This document shows, piece by piece, positions 23,101 through 35,100 of a stretch of DNA of 64,000 nt. Under the pieces are notes generated by a model, which did no database searches, was not told the DNA's origin, and worked only from the letters and a program-made list of their open reading frames with translations. The translations under genes were made by a program, and so were the position numbers. The number at the start of each line of letters is the position of its first letter. Position 1 is the first letter of the stretch. This stretch comes from Patiria miniata (Eukaryota; Echinodermata; Asteroidea; Valvatida; Asterinidae), in contig NW_024037056.1 of the NCBI RefSeq assembly GCF_015706575.1, forward strand, positions 15,551,405 through 15,615,404. Direction: 5' to 3'.

Positions 23101-26100
23101 TAATTACTGTGGGAGCAGTGGTTACAGAAACTTGATCAGATAAGATTGGTTCATGTTTAATAATGGGTAATTTGACTCTAATTTCCTGGGCTATTTTTTG
23201 TTGTATGCTTCCTCAATCTTCAGAGGTTACATTTTTTTTTGATAGCCATGTGTGCAGCTGTCATCCATGCTGGAAAGCTGTAATTTTGAGTGTAAACGTC
23301 ATTCTCAAAAATAAAGAAAATCATACTGCACACACACTCAGGCGATCCAATCAGTGGCTTTAAATGAGAACTAGCTAGCGGTCCCCATATTATGGTAGCG
23401 GGAACCAGTCTACCCGTTGGCCGGACACACTGTGTGAGCGTACTGATAGCTCGCGTATAGCGCAAAGTACGCACGAAGTATTTTTATTCTGATGTGCATC
23501 TTCGCGTGAGCGACAGGCGTCGTTGGCATTGCGTTGGAATGTCTCCCCCAGTGGTCTCCCCCAACTCTCCCTTTCTTACCGTTGAGGGGGTACTTGTGCA
23601 CAGACCCATGTCCATGACTTTTCCACTTACAAGTGGGCCTTAAAATGCTGTTGTGATGAAAACAGGAAGAAAAAAACATTCAAAAACTCAAAACAAGCTT
23701 CTCAGATGAAATAAGGTTATCTGTAGAATCCACACCATAGAAAAATGATGAGGTGTACTTTTAAGTCAACATTTGAGGTGAGCAAATAGAAACACTGAAG
23801 GTCGATTTGATCCTTTAAAGTTAAGTAAGGAACAGCAGATCACAGGGTCCTGTGGGCGATTCCGCGGAAAAGTGGACAGGGCTGAAAAATGGAAATTTAT
23901 TATATCTTCCGAACTACAAGCATCACAACAACAAATGTGGTATCAAATTAAAGGGGACAACAAGATGTAAAAAAAAGTCTGACTGTTAAAACCAATGCAT
24001 TGAGTTGCGAGACTCTTTTGTGCGTCTCAAAGTGCCTAAAAATGTAACAAAAGTTACCGTGGAATTGCCCCTACGTACAAACCAATTTTTAATAACGTTG
24101 ACAAAAAATTCTTTGTCACTTTGCCTTGAATAAAAGAGCCCACCAGAAACAAAACGAGGAAAAGTTTCCCAAAACGCTGACTTTCGTGTAACTCCATCCC
24201 CCAGGCAATTTCGGGCCCTAATCGGCCCGGCGCTGGGACCCCTATAACTTTATGATGACTTGCCAAATGGAAAAGATACATAGTGCGTATCAGGAGGGCT
24301 ACCTACAGACCGACCCTATAATGTAATAGTGTTTGTAGGAACGTTCCCCAGGGGGCCAAAATAGCTGTTATGACTGGTGTCTCGTGCTGGGCCCACCCAG
24401 AAGTTTTCATCAAACGGAAGGCAAAACAATTTTTCGTAAAGGACTCTGTTGATTTTTTGAATTTGGGCTTGAGGCGGGGTTGGGTTTCCCGAATTTGTTT
24501 TGCACTTGGAGCCTCTCTGCGTGAACCAAGTTGGGAGGCCGGAGAAGGAAAAAGCTCAAGCAGAAACTGACAATGTTAGTATCTTCCTTCAAGGAACTCT
24601 CAGTAAATTTCATGGCATGCTTGGATTTTTAGATGTAAAAAAAAGTATGCTTTAATAATAAATTCATGATATCGTGTTGACTAAAATTAGCCGACATTTG
24701 TTAAGGTTTTTTACTCCTTAAATGAATGTTGTGAAAGTAAATGCAGGATGGTCTGAGAAGCAACTTGACGAAGAAAAAGTCACTTTTTATTCTGTTTGTA
24801 AAGGTTGTATTGTGTTCTTTATCATAAACATCCGTAGGCATTTTTTGCTAGGATGTAACTTCAATCCTGAAAAGCCTCCGTTATTTCTTGAATGTGGTCC
24901 TTGGAGGGGTGACCACTGCCTCAATCCTGCAAAATCCTCCAGCAATCACTGTCAATATGTTGAGGCAGAGCCAGTGACATCCTGGAGCAGTGCTGAGTAT
25001 TTCAATTATAATCTAGGCCTAAATTTATGCACGGCTGAGCATAAACAACACAAGGTCCGGCCCAAGACCTTGACACAGTGCTTCCTCCGAACAGCAACAC
25101 ACTTTTGCCATGTAGCCTCAATCCTGCAAAATCCTCCATTTTGCAAAGAGGATTTTGGAGGATTTGGGAAGGTATTAAAGGGTTAACATGTTTGAAGCTT
25201 CTTCTACAAAAATATGTATATGGGAGAATCAGCTTGGCGTGGCGGTACTTTCCTCGCCTTCCACAGCTGTGACCCAGGTGGATTGGGTTTTCAGTCGCTG
25301 CCTGATTCCGTTGGTTTCCAAGAATGTCATTCTGGGGTTTTCCTCTCACCACTAAAAAACTGTAATTTCCTTCCACATCTTCTACCAAGTCTAATCCATC
25401 CAGTTCTAGCGCTTGCGCTGTTGGATGTTGTCGAAATAAATAAAATGAAAAAAAAATTAACAAAAATATAAGCTGGATTATAATTTGTCTAACTTGGGAG
25501 TTGGTTGCACTAAAGCAAATTTTTTGAATGAGAAAAAGGTCCTAGAATATCATTCATATAAGGCAGTGATAGAAGTGAACAAAATAAGGACCTATGTGTA
25601 ACATAAATGTGAGAAAGTTCTCTATTGCAATCCCTCTGATTCTGGCTGGGTTTTTTTTTTTGGAGGGGGTGGGCGACCCGGTGGGGGGGCACAGTTTAGC
25701 CCCTTTGTTTTTGCCCCTTTTGATAGCCTCAAATTCGCACCTGACTATTGGAATGATTGACAGGCGCAGTGGGGCCAGCACGTCATGAAGCAATATGCGC
25801 CGGGCCACCGAGGGTCAGAAGTAGTTTACTTTGGGAAAGTGGCAGGGTAATTTCTACAAATTTGATAGGTGATGATATTGGCCCCGTAGATTTTGAAACT
25901 TGAGGCCGGCCAACTTAGCTGGTGGTTCGAGTTCAAGACCTTGTATTCTTATCAGGTTCTGGTAAAAAAAAAAGGGTTTTTTTTGTGCAATTTCTGGTTT
26001 GATTTTTTGCTGTGCATCCTGTTCCGCAAGTTTAGGACTCGCAATACTTTTTGTGACTGGATGCATACATGTATCCTACCTACATGTATGTTCCCAAATA

Positions 26101-29100
26101 CCTTTGTTCCCAATACCGATGTTCCCCGACCCTAATCCTAAGGATATCGGGGAACATAGGTATTTGGGGAACATCGGGTAGGCCCTGTGTAACTATGATG
26201 AGAGTCCCAAAACTTAAAAGATGGACATGTACCAATCTAGTCTTAGGCTTTAAATTGAAATCACTTGGCTTCACTCTCAGTGCGAATTGTTGAGAAAAAA
26301 AGTCTCCTTTAAAAATTGAATTGAGACCTCAAACTTGGCTGGTGAAATACTGAGGACCTTGTCTTTGCCTCATGAAAATTTTGGAAATTTTTTACAAAGG
26401 ATGAGTAAAGTTGGCCACATTTTCTGTTTTATGTTTAAATTCTGCACTCAAAGCCCAGTCTGTGTGCAGCTGAAAAGTTTGCATTGAAAGCAGTAGGGCC
26501 TATATTTGTGACTAAATCCTAAAAAAAAAAAACTACGTCATTTTTAGTATTTCTTTTCTTCAGTTTTTGTGTTTAAAATCATAATATGCATAAGTTTATA
26601 GAAAACACCTACATGTACTGTGCTTTTATTATTGTGAATGTTGTAATGCATTCTCAACAGGGTTGTCATGTAGAAAATTTAATGCAAAAGAACAGAAATT
26701 TAAATACTCAAAAAACCCAAATTTACTCTTATTTTATAAGGCTGCACCCCACTTACATGTATTCCCCAACACTTTCTTTACAAGCCATATATGCAGTATG
26801 AGCATGACAAAATCTCCCCCTTTTAAAAAAAAAAGACCCTTAAACTTCCCCTCTATAAAAAAAGCAAGACTCTTAAAATTATCCCCTTCCAAAAAAAAAA
26901 GACCCTATAAAAACCAACCCCTTTTTTCCTCCTGAGTAGGCAAGTTCTTTCATAATTTGAAGATCAAACACGGAACCCCGTTCCCACAATAGGCATTGTG
27001 ACCTCTCCAAACTCCCAATTAAACTTGCCAACAAAAAAATTATATACTCTTATTTATTGACTTTTTAACCGCCTGGAAAAAAATATTGCACATGTTCAAT
27101 CGGTAGTCCAAACAGTAGTGTAAAGTTCAGAAATGGAGTACACTAGATGTAGCGGCAGAATTATTTGGGAAGTTTTTTTTTTTTTGAAAGGCTTTTGTCC
27201 AAAAAGCACACAGTTCGTGATCGGTTGTATAGTAGTTGACACTTTAGCTGGCAGTCTGACAATAGATGCATTTGAACCGTCAGGTGTGTGGTTTTAGTGG
27301 GTTCGTGTGGACGCGCCGCGAGGCCACTTAAACGTGCCCACCGGCGCGCCAACCTGGAGTTGGACGGACGACAGTTGCGCGCCGGGTTGTGTTGAAACTA
27401 GGGCAGTAGAGGTTTAGGGACGGAGACAAATTTTGCTGTTTTTTTTGTGCGGAAAATAAACTTGACATGAAAACTCAGTTATGGGATGACAAATGGTAGG
27501 TTTCTGTGCCGCCGTTTTTGTGCGTAAAGAATGATAAACAAAAAGACTTTTTCTTTGTAGTTGATGTGCAATGTCCGTCATGTGTCCGCACTATAGATCA
27601 TTTGGTGATGCTTTTGTGCCGTCACGTTTTTAGGTTTCGCGAATCTTGGAGAAAAGTTTATAGTATTCAGGTATGGGGTTAATGGGATTTTTGCCATAGT
27701 TCCCTGCGGTTTCGGTTTTGACTTTTGAGTTTTTGTTTTGGTCGGGGTTTGTTTTAAGTTTTGGTGGCGTTGTTTGATTGTGCATACAAATCTGGTTCGT
27801 AATGTAAAGATGATAAAAATGCATTTTTTCTTTAAAGGGAATATACATCATTTGCAAACATCGAAAAATAAAACTACCAAGTTTTTAAGAAATACCTTAC
27901 TAGGATGTTGGTAAATGACAGTCTAAAGCATCCTGTAAAATTATGGCACCTGGTGTGAAGTCATTTTCAAGAAAATTGTATTTTTGTATACATTTCCAAC
28001 AGTGGTCGGCCGACCACCGTTGGAAAAACCTAACTATATTTCAACTGCTGCTCCAAATTTACCCTTTTTCAGTCCAAATTTTGTTTGGTATTGGTTACAT
28101 GTTCATGAACGGGTGCAGGCCAGCTAGACTGGTTCCCTTACCTTAAAATTTTCTGGCAAATATAAATTGATCCATTTCATCTTTAGTGGAGTCAGGGAAC
28201 CAGACTACTTGAACAATTTTGTTTTTCTTGGTTTTTCCAGCATTTTCGAACATAAAACTTCAAACATGTCAGTGTAACAATATTTGATATTTTAACCCCT
28301 CAAATACTCCATTTCTGAAAATTACAGCAAAAGCCAATGATGTACATTCCCTTTAACTGTAGAGTACTAAATATTTCAAACTTTGTACTAGTGAGTGATG
28401 ATGAAAAAGAATTCCTTCAGTGAAATATTTCATGTGAAGTGTTATGAAAACGTTTTTGGCAGTCAAAGGTTGTACGAAACTGACGTCATACAATGTATCA
28501 AAGAAAACATAAACACCACTTTATTTTGACGATGTTAAGCCTTGTTGACCAATTTCTTGGATTGTGACAGATTTTGAAAAATTGTCGGGAATCAAAACTC
28601 ATACGTTTTATGTGATGACAGCTAAAAGTTAATATTCTCTCATAAGATAAATGGACTGCACTTTCACAAACTTAAATTTGTATTACTTTTCTTGGACATT
28701 CCATGCGTCGTCGCTGTGAAAAGAAGGTGTCAACGTAGTTAGTAGCCAAACCAAGGTGACTGATTGCATTACTGACAAGTTTGACCTCTTACCTTTGACC
28801 CTGTACGGGTCACAACTTTTCCACCCTGGCAGTTTTAAGGTGGCTGTTTAAATTGCGTATCACAGCTCAACTCATGCAAAGCCCCCAAAAAAATTGGGAA
28901 AAAAATTACAAAGGTGACAATTTGCAGACAAATGTTGACACTTTCTGTAAGAGATTTGAAAGACAGAAAAATATTTTGCCAAATTTGTCAACTTTGAGAG
29001 AAATGGATGAGAAAGATTTGGTCTTTCCAAGCAGGTCAGGCCGCCCACTTGAACTGACAGAAATTTGTTCCTGACTGACTCGGCAATTCTTTGACAAATC

Positions 29101-32100
29101 TCAGACTTTTTATCCGCTGGCTTTTACATTTGTGACGTGTCATCACAAAATGGGCTTAAAGTCAGACTTTTCAAAGAATTGAGATATTCATATATCTGGA
29201 TTCTGCAGGACAAGAGTTTTCCAATGTTATTAAGGGGTACTGAGTTTAGTAACAGAAAATAAATAAAGAACCACCAACTCACAAATTCATTCATTGTCTG
29301 GGGATTTTAATGTACAAGTATCATGTAAATTTGGCATAAAACTTGCAGAGGTTTTTATTCCAACACTTTTTATTCTTTGGAACAAAATGAAACTCAAGTT
29401 CATTTTTTTTTTAGTGAAACACCCCCCCCCAAGCCCAACGATAACTCTCTGCGTATTGTATTGATGCCCCTTCGTTGAGTGATAAACAATCTGTTGTGGA
29501 GCTCATCGTCCGCCCGCGTGAAACGCCATTTGAGGCAAGACAGCCTCGGCCTCGCGGGACACGTCGTTTGTCGGTTTCCGAGGGTCGTATTTTGATTAAC
29601 GCCGCGGACGTTCTTCACACCTACCGACTATTAACTGTTGCAAGATGTGTCGGTTGAGAAAGAAAGGGTATCCTTTTTTTTTTTTCTTCTTTTCTTTTTG
29701 GATGATGTAGAAGGAACGTTCGTCGTAAATCACGGAGGCCCGATTTTTTTTCTTTTGTCGGGATGGGATGTTTCAGTCCAGATATTTGCCATTGACTTTG
29801 ATTCGATGATTTGTGTGGTGTAATTTGTCCGCCATTCCGGGTTTTTTATTTATCATCTTCGGCAGTCTGTGTTATGTCTTCTACAGGTTTGTGGACGAAA
29901 ATCACCGCTGTTCATGATAAATTTAAGTGAAAATGATTGATTTTCTTTTCCGATTACAGAAGAAAAAAAATTGTTTGCATAGAATGTGACAAAAATGAAA
30001 TTTGCACTGAACCAAGTTTTGGAAACGCCCCGTTTGGGAAATAGGTGAAGTTAGTGACCTTATATTTGCTTTGTAATCTGAGAGGGAAAGGTTTATCTAA
30101 ATATGGGACTGGGAGTGACTTTGTCAACAACAAAAAAAGAAAGATACATATTGGCCAATTTTGTTGCAGAATGAAAAATGATAAATTTGAAACATCTATT
30201 GTTTGCTCTCGCACGCATATATGTTTGCAGGCCCGTTGGGGGGGGGGGGTGGTCAGGCCCCTCCAAATTGGCCGCAGCTCCACTTTTTCGTCGCTATTGA
30301 CATTTGAGGCTTACTGAAATTTCCATGCATAATCAACTGTTTATTAAACATAATAAGGTCCACTTCACGGTACAAGCGACCGTCCCTGTCCTCTAGGCTA
30401 TACCTACAGGCTTGCTACAGCCCTGGTACAGTACATGTGTGTAAGCCTAGTTTATTATTTGGTATTAAATGTTGACAATTTATCCCTTTTTCCAAATTCC
30501 CAATTGAAAATGCACAATCATCCTTTTTCAAACAAATCCCTTTATTGTCCTAGTTAATCCCCATTAAGTACTTACCAGCTACCCTGCTGGTGTTCCATAC
30601 CTTTAATCCCACACTCCTTATCCCCCATGACACCCTCTAATTGATTAATGAAGGGATTAATTGTCCCTAACAGTTAATCCTTTAATCAAGTGTCAAAGGG
30701 ATTAGGTTGAGCTTTTTGTGGGGCCATTTAAGGAGAGAAATCCTCCAACTATGAGGAGAAAAATTGTAAATGACTTTTCAGAACATATTTTGATAATAAA
30801 GAAGATGTAATATGTTGTCAACATGTACTTCAGTTCAATGTAACCTTTTACACATGTGCCAGGGTCTTAGGAGAGTGGTTGAGTGTACCATGGAGCTATG
30901 AAACAGCTCCATGATTGTTACAATTAACAGCAGCAAATTTTGAAATTTTCTAAGATAAATTGCATCTAGTAGCGGGAGAAATCAGAGAATTCAAAATCCG
31001 GTTAGGCCAACAAAAAAAAATAGTCGGTCTCTGGTCAGACCGAAGTTCCGGAATTGATGTGGCTACGCGTTTTTTTGTTTTTGTTTTTTTTTGGGTGGTT
31101 TTTTTTTTGTTTTCAAGCTTGTATTGTACAGACAAGGTGGGTATTATTTTGCTTTTTTGTGTCCTCATTATACATTGGTGTCCTCCGTAATTTGCCTTGG
31201 TGCTCTTTATCATTTGCCTTGGTGCAATTTCCCCATTCCTTGGTGCTCCTTGGTACAAATATTTGAGGAGGCGCGGCAATAGAGGGCGCTGTTGTAGTTT
31301 CCGTGTTAATTTGAAGAAAAAAAAGGTTGACGCGCATGATTAAAATCGACGCGCGCGCTGACCAGAGACCGAGTATTTTTTTTTTTTGGCCTTATCCTAA
31401 ATGTTTTACAACCTAAAAACGAATCTGATTTCACTGGAAGCTCCCATCCAGCTCACAGTCGTGCCAACAAAAAGTGACGAGTGAGCTACCGCATGAAATG
31501 CCCTCCCAATGACTGGGTATAGTGTGCAGGATTCAGTGACCACTGGGCCTTTGCAAAAACATTTCAGAGCTGTATTTGAAGGGGAAAAAATGGATGGGAA
31601 CTCTCTTGATAAGTCGAATTGGCAGGCTATTCATATACCAAGAAGACCACTAGTGAGTGAATGCAGTTACAATCAGAGACCATGGAGCAAAATTTGGGAT
31701 GTTCCAGTAGTTTCCTTTAACCTGTGTCACAAAAAATGGAATGCTTAGTTTTTTAAGGGTGATTCGAATATCCAGTTTCCGAAATTGAAACCAAATAGTG
31801 GAATTCAAACCGAATTTTTTTAAATCCCAGCACTAAATATTACCCTCCTTTTTCTGCAGAATTGATACTCCCCATAATTCTGATATTCTTCTGTATAATT
31901 ATTACACTTTCCAGCCCTGGGTCCCTTACAAAATTGCAACCTTCCAAAAAATATGAAAGCCTGCCCTTTTATTTATTTTTTTCAATTAAAAAAATGCCTG
32001 GAAATATAGTATCTTGTTCACTTGGTCTTGAAAAATGTGTTGCTTACCAAAAATCTGTTTTAGCCCTCTTTTCAATTTTGCTGTCCATTAAAATTTATTT

Positions 32101-35100
32101 GGGTCCGGAAATATTGGCAACCTTTAAAAATAAATCTATTAAATCTCCACCTCTTTTGTTATTTCAATTTTTGTCTTTCAATTAAAATTAGTTGGAAATA
32201 TTGTCTCCAGTTGACTCTTTAAAGCCTCCCATCTGACAGTGATTAGGAAGAAGTGGTTAGCGATCTTCACGGCTCGGCCTAGTCCATAATTCAGCAGCAA
32301 TCAGTACGGTAGTGGTTTGTTTCCTCCCCAGGGGGTGAGTCAAGATGGTTGGAGGGGGGAGGGGGGGGGGGGTAGCATGGGGGAGCTGTTCAGAGGGGAG
32401 CATGATGTGGTTTGTGGGTGTCAGTTGATGGGTTTCGTTGTGTCAGTGGGGAGGGGGGGGTGGGGGTGCAGGGGGTAGGGGAGACACGCGGTTCGTGGGT
32501 GTAAGATGATGGCACTACGTTGTGACCATGGGTAGAAGGGGGGGGTGGCCACATTGGAGAGCAAGACTCGTCAGATGGAGGGGGGACAGAGAGCCAGTGT
32601 GAAGGTGATGGATCGCGGCCTCAACGTGACAGTGTCCATGCTTGTCACCTAGTCACGCATCGGTGTGTCAAAGGTCAAGGGGTAGGGAAAGATGCACAGG
32701 GAGCAAGACGTGGCTCATAGGGGATGAAGGGAAAATGAGGAGGCTGGTGTGAAGATGAATCGCGGACGTGACATGACAGTGTCCATACTTGTCACCTCGT
32801 CATGCATCGGTGTGTCGGAGGTCAAAGGGCAGGTAAGGGAGGATACACAGGGGATCGAGACAAGTGGTTAGTGGGTGTCGGTTGATGTGCCCGTTGTATC
32901 AGTGCGGTAGGGGATTAGGAGGCTTACGAATCACGGCCGTGACGTCCATGCTGTCACCTTGTCACTTAATGTGACCTCATCATGCATGGGTAATCGTGTC
33001 AAAGGTCACTTGTCATGACTTGTGTGGATTTTGAAGAGTTCGAAGTTCAAACCAAATACTTCATAGTAACAAAACCATCCACTTCACTACAATGATGAAA
33101 ACAAAATATTTGTCAAAATTTCAGTTTGAAATACATGTTGACCTGGTTCTACATTTCTAAATTCTGCAAAAAATCCGATGATTTTTTTTTTAAAGATCCG
33201 GACGGGCAAAAATTACCTTTATGCTTCATATATCAAGCCATCCCAATGTAATGGAACGGACTTTTAAAAAGTGTGAAAGCTTAGCTTCAACTGGAGATAG
33301 ACACCAGATGTTGTCGTTGGACTCGTTATTTGCCGACCGGCTGAAACGGAAAAAAAAAATCGCACAAAGGTAACGAGAGTAGTGGAAGCTATAGCGCGGC
33401 GAGCGCTCGTGCGTGGAGCTATCACGTTACCGTGGCAATAATGGAAACAGACGAAGCCGAGAAAGAAAGAAAAAAAACTTGGAATGGAGAATCTGTATAA
33501 ATATTACATGATCCAATAGACTTTGTAAAATTAAACAAATGGTGGTATTTCGCGAGTGTCCTTTTTCTTTTTGGTTTTGTCTTTTTGTGTGTGTGTAATT
33601 AGGGGAAGTGCAACTGCTTCTTGTTTGAGCGGTAGGTTTTGGTTAATTAATACATGAATTATAAAGAGGCTGTTTATTTACTTGTCAAGCGAGGAGAGGT
33701 AACAGACAGGTGGGAACTCATCCATCAGCGAGTCGTTAGTTAAGTTGAGGTCCTGTGGTTAAGTAGGAGCTGTAATTCAGAAAAAAATGTTCGGTGTTAA
33801 AAGGAAAAAGGCTTCTAATTTTATTTTAAAGAATATTCAATTCCATACAAAGACAAAGTGCAAAATCTAGTTGTTGTTTGTTGCAAGAGGTTGAGAATAT
33901 GGTTTGGGATTTTCTAAATGATTAAAGTGCAATAAAAACTAATTGAGAGTTTCACACTGCAGTTTTCATGGGGAGAATTTCTTTGTTTCTTTCTTTGAAA
34001 GTTAATTATAAACATGTTGAATTAAAGGCAATTAATATACATTTGCAAACGTTAAAACACAAAACTACTAAATTATTATGAAGAACCTTACTTTATAAAA
34101 GTCTCAAACATCCTGCGAAATCATGGCACTTGGTTTGCTATCATTTTCAAGAAAAGTGGAATTTTTTTTATCAATTTCCAATGATGGTCGTCCAACCATC
34201 TTTGGAAGAAAACTGACTTTTTTTTTTCAAAAACCTTCCCCAATTTACCAAATTAAGTTACATTGTAGTCCACATTTTGTTTGCAATCGGTTACACACCC
34301 CTGACAGGTGCAAGCCAGCTAGTCTGGTTCCCTGACCTGACAATTTCTCGACAAATATAAATTGCTGTGTTTCATATGAAGTAGGTTCAGGGAACCAGAC
34401 TACATTTTTCAGCATCTGCGAACACAAAACTTTAAACAGGTCAGTGTAACAATATTTGCTATAATTTCTAAAAATTACAGCAAAAGCAAATGTTGTATAT
34501 TGCCTTTAAGTTAAGTCTGACCTTTTAAGAATAAAATTCTGCTATTTTCAGAAAATCTACCATATAGTTGTTGAAAAATTGTTTCAACTTCTGGTGAAAT
34601 TAAGACATTTACAAAAACAAAGAGTTATTGATTCGGATCAATTTTTAGAACAAGTTTTATATAATTATTCAAAGTAAATGTGAAAAATCCTAAATATCAG
34701 AGGTTATTTAATTTTCTTCATTTCATAACACTCTCAGAAGAAGTGAAAAGCATTTTTGAAAATCCCAATTTTGGATCTGAAATTTCTGTCTTGGACAGTT
34801 TGGTATTTCACACATGCAAACTCTGTTTTCTGCATTCATTAGGTTTCTGCCTTTGTATTGTATTCAGCAATGCACATCTGTCGTATAGGGCTATTTCAAT
34901 TCTGTGCTGAAATTATCTATAAACTGATTTCCACTCAAATTCTCCAAAGTTTCACACCCGTTTTGTGAGTATTTTGATAGCATTTGATGTCCCAATTTTG
35001 TTTTTGAGCATTAAAAAAGGTGTCATTGGTTTCAGATGTGTTGGAAATTTGGTTGATGGGAACTATTGTGCAAAATAACGACCTGGATTTTAAGATTAAC

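Noticed and set aside
28853..29074. 73-codon plus-strand frame ([20 protein letters not shown]...) as a possible exon
   Set aside because: No recognisable family, no convincing splice sites, not needed by the OSR reading frame.
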